This document shows positions 8,827 to 16,614 of a stretch of DNA of 64,000 bases, piece after piece. The first letter of the stretch is position 1. Every line of letters starts with the position of its first letter. Made by a program: the position numbers and the translations under genes. Under the pieces are notes generated by a model. That model did no database searches. It was not told where the DNA came from and worked only from the letters and a program-made list of their open reading frames with translations. This DNA is from Pseudomonas fluorescens Q2-87 (GTDB lineage: Bacteria; Pseudomonadota; Gammaproteobacteria; Pseudomonadales; Pseudomonadaceae), in assembly GCF_000281895.1 (NCBI RefSeq), contig NZ_CM001558.1, forward strand, positions 3,042,556 through 3,106,555, given 5' to 3'.

Positions 8827-8872
8827 TCGATCGTCTCAAGGGTTCAAATAGGTACTCGGTCATACAGGCCGC

Positions 8873-9871
8873 TCACGCTCTACGCCTCGGAACGGTCTGT
8901 TGAAAATGATGAACACCAGCCTGAGAAGGTGAACCGTTAGAACGCAATATGGTAAAGCGCCCTTGAGTAAGCTCTGTACCAACCAGATATGCCGGAGCCT
9001 TGACTATATCGGGAAACAGCACCCATCCCGTAACACCGGCATCAGCCACAGACACAATTTTTGTTGGAGTTTCAATCACTGCTGGGTGGAGCATATCGCT
9101 GAAAAAATGGGTTTCACAGCAAATATGAGACTGGTATTCGGGCCCGTATATGGTTGCTGTATGTACGTTAGCCCCCACCGTTTTCTCAATAGTAGAGGCA
9201 AACTTAATAGTGGCCACCATTGCATCTCTTACGTCCGAGACATATTGTTCATAAGCACTGAAATCAGGAAGCCCTTGCCTTTCGTGGACTGCTTTCCACT
9301 CGACGTCAAAATAAGCTTCGGTTTCAGGGCGGCAACCAGAACCAACCATGTCGATACCGCAATTTCCCTTTATGCCGGGGCGTTCTTTGAAACCGACGGG
9401 ATTAGAGAGTTTCAAAGAACTACGGCTCCGGCTAACTTCAATGAGCACCCGCTTCCACTTATCGCGTTTGCGCTTCCACCCGGCGATCACAATCGTCAAC
9501 CCTGAGCTCAATAATTCGCCTTGAGAAATCCTAGTCAACTTCTCCTTGATCTGTTTTATGACTCCATCAAAATGAAGCTGCTTTTGCTCGCCTAAGCCGC
9601 CCAGTTGCATAGCCCAAGGATCAGACCCGTCGGTTGGGATCCTTATGCGAGTATCAAGCTGCTCTGCGATCCACTCATCTGTTGGCTTACCTCGCATAAA
9701 TGCAGCGCCACAATAGCTAATCGTTAAAATTCCATCACTGGCTTCATAAATCAGATTCTTATTTGACTTATCATCAAATTGTTGGGTCTTATCATCAGCC
9801 TGAGTCGTTAAAAGACGATCCCCCGCTTGGATAACAAACAGTGGTGATGCAACTGTAATTATCAGCGTCAT
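8873..9871 (-). CDS. Putative proteasome-like Ntn hydrolase
   Basis: A 332-residue protein without signal peptide or membrane segment. Its first 60 residues follow the proteasome beta-subunit pattern: Thr2 exposed after Met removal, an Asp-Arg (GDRLLTT) with Asp exactly 16 residues later (Asp18), a lysine around position 35-38, then a strand plus ISYCGAAF. This matches the spacing of Thr1, Asp17 and Lys33 in proteasome-fold hydrolases. The remaining 270 residues are not recognised. AGGAAG precedes the start. It converges with the HEPN-motif gene in an AT-richer islet, so a defence or conflict role is possible but unproven. Confidence 0.55.
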   Translation of the reverse strand: MTLIITVASPLFVIQAGDRLLTTQADDKTQQFDDKSNKNLIYEASDGILTISYCGAAFMRGKPTDEWIAEQLDTRIRIPTDGSDPWAMQLGGLGEQKQLHFDGVIKQIKEKLTRISQGELLSSGLTIVIAGWKRKRDKWKRVLIEVSRSRSSLKLSNPVGFKERPGIKGNCGIDMVGSGCRPETEAYFDVEWKAVHERQGLPDFSAYEQYVSDVRDAMVATIKFASTIEKTVGANVHTATIYGPEYQSHICCETHFFSDMLHPAVIETPTKIVSVADAGVTGWVLFPDIVKAPAYLVGTELTQGRFTILRSNGSPSQAGVHHFQQTVPRRRA

Positions 9872-10174
9872 GCTTACTTCCTATTTCCCTACGAAACCAG
9901 AGTGATGCGTCTTGGTCGATCCATGCATGTGCCACTAACTCTTGAGTCTCCGGCGAATGCGCCAACCAGCGTCTAAAAGCACAGCACAGGCTAGCACTAT
10001 TACTGAACCCAAGCCCCTCGACAACCAATCCGGGAGACTGAGCAGTTTGCGAACTTCGCTCCCAGTGGCGCAACCTCCCTTCCCTTCCCTTCCCTGCTCA
10101 GGCTCGCGATGCAGTGCCATCGGTTCGTCACGAGTGCCGATCCCGGCATCGACTCAACCGGGATCGGTGAATGC
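9872..10174. other. Intergenic stretch without a convincing gene
   Basis: This stretch of 303 bases lies between the Ntn-hydrolase-like gene and the first NTF2-like gene. It contains a short TTCCC/TTCCCT simple repeat near 10076-10095 and a hairpin at 10138-10166. A minus-strand frame (9935-10120) encodes a hydrophobic segment WLSRGLGSVIVLACAVLLDAGW, but it starts inside the simple repeat without a good ribosome site and is not called. Confidence 0.5.
10138..10166 (-). terminator. Hairpin downstream of the NTF2-like gene pair
   Basis: CGATCCCGG (10138-10146) and CCGGGATCG (10158-10166) form a perfect 9-bp stem with an 11-base loop, nine bases past the stop of the gene at 10175-10561. No T run follows on the minus strand, so it may stabilise the 3' end or terminate weakly. 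Confidence 0.55.
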
Positions 10175-10561
10175 TCAACCTTCGAATTGGTGATAAACCT
10201 TGGCGATGACCTTCCAGGCGCCATCCATCTTGATCAGCGTCAGGTAGTCGTTGTAGTCCGCACCAATCGCATCTTTTTCCATATCTATACGCACCACCGC
10301 TGTTGTGGGTGTGATCGCCAGGATGTCGAGCCGAGTCGTTATTTCTGGGGCACTGCCGTTTTTCTGAACGAAATCAAATAAGTTCTTGATCGGGCCGCCA
10401 AGTAGTTCACCATTTGTGAAACCGTACATCACGGCGTCTTTATGGAAGGCTTGCGCAACGCCTTCGGCACTGCCCACACGCAGACCTTCAACGTACTGGT
10501 GGGCAGTAGCGATGACCGCGTTGTACTCGGAAGTTGATACCGCCTTGATATTCTTTGACAT
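10175..10561 (-). CDS. NTF2-like/lumazine-binding-like protein (copy 2)
   Basis: A 128-residue protein with the NTF2-like cone fold as seen in the putative lumazine-binding group. An N-terminal helix (VIATAHQYVEGLRVGSAEGVAQAFHKDAVMYGF) is followed by beta strands ending in YLTLIKMDGAWKVIAKVYH. The start at 10561 has AAGGAA upstream. It is a diverged paralog of the next gene on the same strand; both share the AF-K/EHA-M-G pattern, a GG-I-NL-D segment and a closing K-D/EG-W-I-K-YH. Together they follow the Old Yellow Enzyme gene, perhaps as one transcript. Function is unknown. Confidence 0.75.
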   Translation of the reverse strand: MSKNIKAVSTSEYNAVIATAHQYVEGLRVGSAEGVAQAFHKDAVMYGFTNGELLGGPIKNLFDFVQKNGSAPEITTRLDILAITPTTAVVRIDMEKDAIGADYNDYLTLIKMDGAWKVIAKVYHQFEG

Positions 10562-10620
10562 GGTTCTTTCCTTACAATAAGGGCGAGGTACAACACATCC
10601 CGCTAGTGGTGTTTGAGGAG

Positions 10621-11001
10621 TCATGCGCTCGGGTGGGTGTGGTAAATCTTGCTGACGATTGTCCACTTGCCTTCTACCTTCAGCAGGTTGAAGAAGTCAG
10701 TGAAACGAAATCCCGAAACATTGTCGGTGTCGACCCGGGCACTGGCGGCAGTGCCCACGATGTCGATGCGCACGATGGCTGCTTTGGCTTCGGGAGATGG
10801 GCGGAAAGAGTTGTCGATGATGTCGTACAGATTCTGAATTGCACCGCCGACGAGCTTGTCGCCGTCGACCCCAAACATCGTCGCATGCTCGTTGAACGCG
10901 GGCTTCATCAAAGTGCTGTTGGCCTTGGCACCGCCTTCGCTGTATTGGCTAAGCACGTCGACGATCGCGTTGTACTCTTGAACGTAAGTTGTATTGCTCA
11001 T
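10621..11001 (-). CDS. NTF2-like/lumazine-binding-like protein (copy 1)
   Basis: A 126-residue NTF2-like protein, paralogous to the gene just downstream. It has the helix IVDVLSQYSEGG, the pocket segment NEHATMFGVDGDKLVGGAIQNLYDIID and the closing FFNLLKVEGKWTIVSKIYH. The start at 11001 is set by CAGGAG; frames extending upstream run into the Old Yellow Enzyme stop region. It is 75 bases downstream of that reductase, so co-regulation is likely. Proteins of this class often bind or turn over small hydrophobic molecules, but no active residues can be assigned. Confidence 0.75.
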   Translation of the reverse strand: MSNTTYVQEYNAIVDVLSQYSEGGAKANSTLMKPAFNEHATMFGVDGDKLVGGAIQNLYDIIDNSFRPSPEAKAAIVRIDIVGTAASARVDTDNVSGFRFTDFFNLLKVEGKWTIVSKIYHTHPSA

Positions 11002-11076
11002 GGTGGAACTCCTGATTGAAGAATTTCCGATGCCCATAAGGGCTGGATGGGCACTGTTTTGGTAGACATCGGCCAT

Positions 11077-12180
11077 TCAAGCGTTAGCTACAGGCCAATC
11101 GATATAACCTTTGGCGCCTCCTCCGTAGTAACTCTCACGGGGCGCGATGGTCAGCTCTCTGCCTCGACGCAGGCGATCCACGAGATCGGGGTTGGAAATG
11201 AACAGGCGACCAAACGCAACCGCATCTATTCGCCCCCGCGCCCGACGCTCAAGCGCCATCGCCAGGTCGTAGTTGTTGTTGCCGATGAATGCGTTTTCAA
11301 ACTGAGCACTCAGTGCATCCAGATCGACGCCATCGGGAACCGTGCGAGAGGTGGCCGTGGCGCCTTCAACGAAGTGCAGGTAGGCCAGATTGAATCGATT
11401 GAGTTGCTGGATTAGGTAACCGTAAGTCGCCATGACGTTGCTGTCTGGTGGCGTATTACCGGCATCTGGTGTCACGGGCGAAAGACGAATCCCCACTCGC
11501 TCGCTCCCCCAGATCGAAACCACTGCCTCAGTGACTTCCAGCGTCAATCGTGCACGGTTCTCAATGGAACCACCGTATTGGTCTGTGCGTTGATTGGTGG
11601 AATCACGAAGAAACTGATCGAGCAGATAGCTGTTGGCAGAATGGACTTCAACGCCATCAAAACCGGCGCGTTTTGCGTTTTCTGCCGCATGCCGGTACTG
11701 CTCGATGATCCCTGGGATCTCTGAAGTTTGCAGTGCCCGAGGCATCGACACTTCAACCATGCCATTGTTGGTGTAGGTAGTACCTTCAGCCTTGATTGCC
11801 GAAGGCGCCACTGGCGCATCGCCGTTGGGCTGTAACTCGACACTCGAAAAGCGCCCCACGTGCCACAACTGACTGACTATTTTGCCGCCCGCCGCGTGCA
11901 CTGCGCTGGTGACTTTTCTCCAGCCAGACACCTGTTCTTCTGACCAGATACCAGGGGTCATGGCGTAGCCTCGACCCTGCGCGGAAATGTTCGTCGCTTC
12001 GGCGATGATCAAACCGGCACTGGCACGCTGGGCGTAATAGGTCGCGTGCATTTCATTCGGGACGCCGTCGTCAGCCATTCGGCTCCGCGTCACGGGTGCC
12101 ATGACAATTCGATTAGCCAGTCGAAGCGCGCCCATATTCATCGGCGAAAAAAGGTCGGTGTCTACTGCGTTATCAATCAT
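11077..12180 (-). CDS. Old Yellow Enzyme-family alkene reductase
   Basis: A 367-residue FMN-dependent, NAD(P)H-using reductase of activated alkenes, quinones or nitro compounds, close in layout to NemA/XenB. It is a TIM barrel starting LFSPMNMGALRLANRIVMAPVTRSR. The substrate-binding pair is His180 and Asn183 in VEVHSANSYLLDQFL, followed by DQYGGSIENRARL, and it ends with FGRLFISNPDLVDRL. A TetR/NemR-like operator lies just upstream (12197-12211), pointing to induction by electrophiles. The ribosome site is weak. Two NTF2-like genes follow on the same strand. Confidence 0.93.
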   Translation of the reverse strand: MIDNAVDTDLFSPMNMGALRLANRIVMAPVTRSRMADDGVPNEMHATYYAQRASAGLIIAEATNISAQGRGYAMTPGIWSEEQVSGWRKVTSAVHAAGGKIVSQLWHVGRFSSVELQPNGDAPVAPSAIKAEGTTYTNNGMVEVSMPRALQTSEIPGIIEQYRHAAENAKRAGFDGVEVHSANSYLLDQFLRDSTNQRTDQYGGSIENRARLTLEVTEAVVSIWGSERVGIRLSPVTPDAGNTPPDSNVMATYGYLIQQLNRFNLAYLHFVEGATATSRTVPDGVDLDALSAQFENAFIGNNNYDLAMALERRARGRIDAVAFGRLFISNPDLVDRLRRGRELTIAPRESYYGGGAKGYIDWPVANA

Positions 12181-12196
12181 AAAAACCCCATATAAA

Positions 12197-12211
12197 TAGA
12201 CCGGTCATCTA
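12197..12211. promoter_or_regulatory. TetR/NemR-like operator upstream of the Old Yellow Enzyme gene
   Basis: TAGACCGGTCATCTA contains the 8-bp palindrome GACCGGTC flanked by TA and ending CTA, resembling the TAGACC...GGTCTA boxes bound by NemR-type TetR repressors. It sits 17-31 bases upstream of the start, next to a TATTTATAT stretch that could be the -10 element. Confidence 0.6.
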
Positions 12212-12222
12212 GTAAAAAGCTT

Positions 12223-12252
12223 AAAAAAAACGCCCCTATGCCAGCAGGCGTT
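12223..12252 (-). terminator. Rho-independent terminator of the symporter gene
   Basis: On the minus strand AACGCC pairs with GGCGTT around a loop of about 12 bases, directly followed by eight T. It lies about 30 bases past the symporter stop and separates it from the downstream Old Yellow Enzyme operator. Confidence 0.8.
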
Positions 12253-12279
12253 CACTTGTGATCGGCATCTGACGAACAA

Positions 12280-13536
12280 CTAGCTCCTCGCTGCCGGATG
12301 AGCTCGCGCAGGCTCCAGCTCGACCCTTTCCCACTTGGCGATCACCAAAGGTGCGATGGCATTACCCAAAACATTCAACGTCGTGGTGCCGCTGTCGATG
12401 ATCCTGAAAATGCCGGCAATCAACGCGACCCCTTCCAACGGCAATCCGGCAGACGCCAAGGTCGCTGACAAGATGATGATGGCAAAACCCGGCACCCCGG
12501 CTGCGCCCTTCGAAGTCAGCACCATCGTCACCACCAACAGGATCTGCTGCGACAGCGAAAGGTCGATGCCATAGAGCTGCGCCACAAAAATTGTTGCCAC
12601 ACCGAGAAAGATCGATGCGCCATCCAGGTTGAACGCATAACCCACCGGCACCACAAAACTGACGATCCGACGCGGTACACCATAGGTCTCTAATCGTGTC
12701 ATCAACTGCGGCATGACGGCAGCTGACGCGGCACTTGAAAACGCCAAAATCAGCTCGTTACGAAAGTAACGGATCAACTTGAAAATATTCTCGCCGATCA
12801 CGTAGCAAATCCCTCCGAGTATCACCAATGCGAACACTATCAGCGCCAGATAGACCACTCCAATCAACTTGAGCAACGGCAACAACGAGGCGAAACCAAA
12901 CGTCGCCACGGTCGCGCCGATCATCCCAAACACACCGACCGGCGCGTAAGCCATGACCATTGAGACAACCTTGAACATTGCATCGGAGAGGCTCTGAACC
13001 ACCGCAATGAACGGTGCGCTCCTGTCCTTCGGCAGAGCGTTCAATGCCATGCCTAACAGCACGGCGAAAAACAGCACGGACAGCAACTTCGCTTCTGACA
13101 TAGCAACCAGTACATTGTCAGGGACTATGTTCTGCAAGATGACCAATGCGCCTTTGGACGGCTCCAAAGTGATCGCTGCACTACCGTGCGAAATACCGGA
13201 AATGTCGGTACCCGTACCCGGCTGGAAAATGTTGGCGAAACACAAGCCGAGAACAATGGCCAAGGCCGTAATCGCAAAAAAGTAGCCCAGCGATTTTATT
13301 CCCATACGACCAAACGACTTATTATCGCCACCGCCCGCGATGCCCAGAATCATGCAACAGAACACAATTGGTACAACCACCATCTTCATCATCTTGATGA
13401 AGATATCACCGAGCGGTTTGAGGATCTCCGCACTCACCCATGTCTGATAATGCGGATGCGTATTGAAGTACCAACCGACAAGCACGCCAAGCAACAGCCC
13501 GGCAACGATTTGCCACACCAAGGGAATACGTTTCAT
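12280..13536 (-). CDS. Dicarboxylate/amino acid:cation symporter (DAACS family)
   Basis: A 418-residue inner-membrane symporter of the GltP/DctA type, importing C4-dicarboxylates or acidic amino acids with protons or sodium. It has about eight hydrophobic segments. The substrate-binding core includes the serine-rich hairpin AFSSAASAAVMPQL, the NLDGAS motif and GVPGFAIIILSATL. The start at 13536 (MKRIPLVWQ) begins the first membrane helix; a longer frame adds a poorly hydrophobic leader. A terminator follows at 12223-12252. It is not DctA by any obvious neighbour, so the substrate is open. Confidence 0.92.
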   Translation of the reverse strand: MKRIPLVWQIVAGLLLGVLVGWYFNTHPHYQTWVSAEILKPLGDIFIKMMKMVVVPIVFCCMILGIAGGGDNKSFGRMGIKSLGYFFAITALAIVLGLCFANIFQPGTGTDISGISHGSAAITLEPSKGALVILQNIVPDNVLVAMSEAKLLSVLFFAVLLGMALNALPKDRSAPFIAVVQSLSDAMFKVVSMVMAYAPVGVFGMIGATVATFGFASLLPLLKLIGVVYLALIVFALVILGGICYVIGENIFKLIRYFRNELILAFSSAASAAVMPQLMTRLETYGVPRRIVSFVVPVGYAFNLDGASIFLGVATIFVAQLYGIDLSLSQQILLVVTMVLTSKGAAGVPGFAIIILSATLASAGLPLEGVALIAGIFRIIDSGTTTLNVLGNAIAPLVIAKWERVELEPARAHPAARS

Positions 13537-13648
13537 GTCTAGCCTTCTTGTTGGAATGAAAGGTCTGCGTCTTTCGCAGTTGCTAGATTCATGAGCTTCC
13601 AGCTCACTTGAGATCAAATGGCACAACGTTGTTGTGCCATGGCTGTTG

Positions 13649-14074
13649 TTACTTGGCGAAGAGCTGACTCATATCTTTGAAAGCTTTGAACTCAAGAGCG
13701 TTGCCGCATGGATCAAATAAAAACATGGTGGCTTGCTCACCCACTTGGCCTTTGAAGCGAATGTAAGGTTCGATCACGAACTCGGTGTCAAACGACTTCA
13801 GACGTTCGGCCAGTGCCTCCCATTGTTCCCAACCTAAAATGATGCCGAAGTGTGGAACCGGAACATCGTGTCCGTCGACCGGGTTGCTATGGACGCTTTC
13901 CTGCGAAGCAGTTTTTGGATGTTCGTGAATCACCAGTTGGTGACCATAGAAATCGAAATCTACCCACTGCGTGCTGGAGCGCCCTTCTTCCAGACCAAAA
14001 ACCTCACCGTAAAAGGTGCGCGCTGCAGCCAGGTCGTAGACAGGAATTGCGAGGTGGAATGGCGAGAGGCTCAT
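13649..14074 (-). CDS. VOC-family (glyoxalase/dioxygenase-fold) protein
   Basis: A 141-residue vicinal-oxygen-chelate protein. Metal ligands expected for the fold are visible: a His near the start ([26 protein letters not shown]), a second His in VPHFGIIL and a Glu near the end ([12 protein letters not shown]). GGAG five bases upstream supports the start. It is the last gene before a divergent LysR regulator, which may control it. Members range from glyoxalases to ring-cleavage dioxygenases; no specific activity can be inferred here. Confidence 0.85.
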   Translation of the reverse strand: MSLSPFHLAIPVYDLAAARTFYGEVFGLEEGRSSTQWVDFDFYGHQLVIHEHPKTASQESVHSNPVDGHDVPVPHFGIILGWEQWEALAERLKSFDTEFVIEPYIRFKGQVGEQATMFLFDPCGNALEFKAFKDMSQLFAK

Positions 14075-14227
14075 CAGAACTCCAATATTTTTTTGTTGGT
14101 TGCCGAAAATCCACCGTCAATTGGCTCTCAGGGATCAGCCTTTGCCGGGGGATGAAAACATCGTAGACCGGAAAACCAAGCATAAAAAACAATATATATT
14201 TCTTAGAAACACAATTATTATTTGTGA

Positions 14228-15106
14228 ATGATCAAGGAACTCAAAACACTCATCGCCGTGGCGCGGGAAGGTACATTTGCCGCTGCCGGCAACAAGATCG
14301 GCCTCACCCAGGCTGCCGTCAGCGCGCAAATCCAACGGCTGGAGGCTGAGCTCGGCTTCGAAATTTTCGACCGAAAAGGACGCTCAGCCCACCTCAACAA
14401 GATGGGTCACCAAATCCTTCTGCAAGCGCAAGAGCTGCTTAAGCTCTACGACAACCTTGGCTCCACGACGGTAGGACAACCGGCAAGTGTGCAGGTCAAC
14501 ATCGGCGCGATCGCGTCCGTACAGCGCTCCTATTTGCCGGATGCGCTGGCCAAGTTTCATCAACAATGTCCGCACTGCCGCACACGTGTCATTCCAGGGC
14601 TGTCGATGCAATTGGTGAACCTTGTCGACGCTGGCGAGATCGACATGGCCGTTATCATCCGGCCGCCCTTCTCCCTTCAAAGTGACTTACGCTGGACGAC
14701 GTTGGCGCTAGAGCCCTACCGACTGATCGTGCCACGAGACGTAAAGGGAGAGGACTGGTCGGAACTGCTGTCCAGCCAGCCATTCATTCGCTATGACCGA
14801 TCGTCCTTCGGCGGCAGGCAGGTCGATCGTTTCCTGCGGCAGATGCATTTCACTTTGCGGGAGGTCTGCGAACTGGATGAACTGGACGCCATCGTCAAGC
14901 TGGTTGAAAACGGTGTGGGCATAGCTCTGGTGCCACAGACGGAAACCTATCGAGAATGGCCCGCTGGAGTAAGAGCGCTCGATTTGCGACAGCACACCTT
15001 TCACCGGGATATTGGATTGGTACATCGGTCTCGGCAAAGTTTTACGGAGCCTGTGCGAATGTTGGCTCAGCTTATAAGTGATCAGGTAACAGCACTTTCC
15101 GGATAA
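14228..15106 (+). CDS. LysR-family transcriptional regulator
   Basis: A 292-residue LysR regulator: helix-turn-helix in residues 1-60 (FAAAGNKIGLTQAAVSAQIQRLE) and a C-terminal ligand domain. It is divergent from the VOC gene across a very AT-rich 153-base region. There is no Shine-Dalgarno sequence before the ATG; instead CACAA/TTGTG and TTTCT/AGAAA inverted repeats abut the start (14197-14226), suggesting autoregulation and perhaps inefficient or leaderless translation. The likely target is the VOC gene and symporter on the other strand. Confidence 0.9.
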   Translation: MIKELKTLIAVAREGTFAAAGNKIGLTQAAVSAQIQRLEAELGFEIFDRKGRSAHLNKMGHQILLQAQELLKLYDNLGSTTVGQPASVQVNIGAIASVQRSYLPDALAKFHQQCPHCRTRVIPGLSMQLVNLVDAGEIDMAVIIRPPFSLQSDLRWTTLALEPYRLIVPRDVKGEDWSELLSSQPFIRYDRSSFGGRQVDRFLRQMHFTLREVCELDELDAIVKLVENGVGIALVPQTETYREWPAGVRALDLRQHTFHRDIGLVHRSRQSFTEPVRMLAQLISDQVTALSG

Positions 15107-15274
15107 CAGCTCAAGCAAAAAGAGCCCTAGGGGAAAGCTGTGCAAGGCGCCGTTGTGCGCCTCGCCAAGGTCGACGAGGTATAGCATAAATAGTCTGATC
15201 AGCCTCACGTGATCCTATATAGTCGCGCCCATGATCGCGAACAACTTCCGCACGCCTCCGCCAGACCCTGACGC

Positions 15275-15931
15275 ATGAAGCGCAAACAAAAGAATCCGGT
15301 ACGTCTGATCGAATCCCCCCAAACCGCAATGGCCAGCGCCACGCTGGCGCATCCGCCGTTCTGGCATTACGTCGATGAGCAGCACAGCGCGCATGTTTAC
15401 CCGCGGGGCACCTTCGCGTTTCTCTCCGGTGGCTTTGGTTTTTTTGCCGTGCTGTTGTTCCTCTTGCCCTTTTATGGGCTTGCACTGCTGCTGATTACCC
15501 TGGTGGAGGCAGTCAAGGGTTTACCGCTTACTTACGCGCAAACCTTCACAGAACCCACCTTCCTCCTTCCTCTGATCGGTACGGCATTGATGGCGGCGGT
15601 CATGCTGAGCTTTGGCATTTCCAGTCCGGCAGTGACCGCCTTCAGTTTCGACGAAGCCAGGCAGCAACTCACTTTTACCCAGACACGCCGGCTGGGGAAA
15701 GCCATCGAAAGGCAGGTACCTTTCAGCGATATCCTTTGGATATCGGCTTACGTCTTGTCCAGTTACGGGCGTTCCGGACATTTTCAGCTCGGCTTTGTCG
15801 GGCCCAAGGGCAAATCTCTGAAGTGCCACTTGGGCCGGGATTTCCCGGTCACGGAAATGGAGTTTCACATTGCTTGGTTGAAGGGGCTGATCGGCGAGCG
15901 GATGAGCGATATTTGCTGGCTGGATACGTGA
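15275..15931 (+). CDS. Unknown two-helix membrane protein (tandem paralog 1)
   Basis: A 218-residue protein with two hydrophobic segments (about residues 45-75 and 95-115) and a cytoplasmic C-terminal domain beginning FSFDEARQQLTFTQTRR. That domain alternates short beta strands and ends in a helix (EFHIAWLKGLIGERM), which looks like a small PH-like domain, though this is only an impression. No good ribosome site is visible. Its stop shares one base with the start of the next gene, whose product is a paralog. Function unknown. Confidence 0.65.
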   Translation: MKRKQKNPVRLIESPQTAMASATLAHPPFWHYVDEQHSAHVYPRGTFAFLSGGFGFFAVLLFLLPFYGLALLLITLVEAVKGLPLTYAQTFTEPTFLLPLIGTALMAAVMLSFGISSPAVTAFSFDEARQQLTFTQTRRLGKAIERQVPFSDILWISAYVLSSYGRSGHFQLGFVGPKGKSLKCHLGRDFPVTEMEFHIAWLKGLIGERMSDICWLDT

Positions 15932-16557
15932 TGAGCCCTGAACAAGAAACTCAAGTGCACCCAGACGCAGCCGCTACACCTGCAAATGGCAGCGCGACAC
16001 CTGTGCATCCATCGTACTGGCACTACGATAAAGAACCGCCACCAGCGGAAAACCTGGCCTTGGTCTTTCTCTTTACGTCCCTTTTTATTTTCGCGGTCTG
16101 GGCAATCGCGGCGCTGCCGGGGGTCCTGAGTGAGACGACCGGGGACTTCATGGCGAACTACCTGCAAAGCATTACTGAAACACCTTATCTGGCAGTGTTG
16201 TTCGTCGTTATTTTGTTGAGTGGCGTCATAATCGGCTTGCCCATTGTCGAAGGACCGGTGATGACCTTCAACTTCGACGAGTCCAGGCAGCAACTCACCT
16301 TTACCCAGACGCGTCGTCACCAGGCACCTGTCCAGGTGCAGGTTCCATTTAGCGATATCCTTTGGGTGACCCCCTACGTAACGTCCTTTTACGGCCGCTC
16401 CGGGCAATATAGGCTGGGCTTCAAGGGGCCGGCAGATGAGCCCTCAAGGTGTTGCCTGGGCTTGGATATACCGGTTACCGAGATGGAATATCACGCGACA
16501 TGGTTAAAGGGATTGATCGGAGATCGGATGGGGCCCTTGGATTGGGGGAATGACTGA
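15931..16557 (+). CDS. Unknown two-helix membrane protein (tandem paralog 2)
   Basis: A 208-residue protein translated from an ATG overlapping the preceding stop by one base (TGATG), so the two are translationally coupled. It repeats the architecture of the upstream gene: a proline-rich start with HPSYWHYD (upstream copy: HPPFWHYVDE), two membrane segments, then FNFDESRQQLTFTQTRR and a closing TEMEYHATWLKGLIGDRM. The pair results from a tandem duplication with faster divergence in the membrane part. Function unknown. Confidence 0.7.
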   Translation: MSPEQETQVHPDAAATPANGSATPVHPSYWHYDKEPPPAENLALVFLFTSLFIFAVWAIAALPGVLSETTGDFMANYLQSITETPYLAVLFVVILLSGVIIGLPIVEGPVMTFNFDESRQQLTFTQTRRHQAPVQVQVPFSDILWVTPYVTSFYGRSGQYRLGFKGPADEPSRCCLGLDIPVTEMEYHATWLKGLIGDRMGPLDWGND

Positions 16558-16614
16558 TCACTCCCCGCTATGACAAGTAACGGTACGCCCTGAACCACCC
16601 CGGAATCAGGCTTA

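Noticed and set aside
9935-10120. Minus-strand small membrane protein
   Set aside because: Starts in a simple-sequence repeat without a ribosome site; the hydrophobic stretch alone is not enough.
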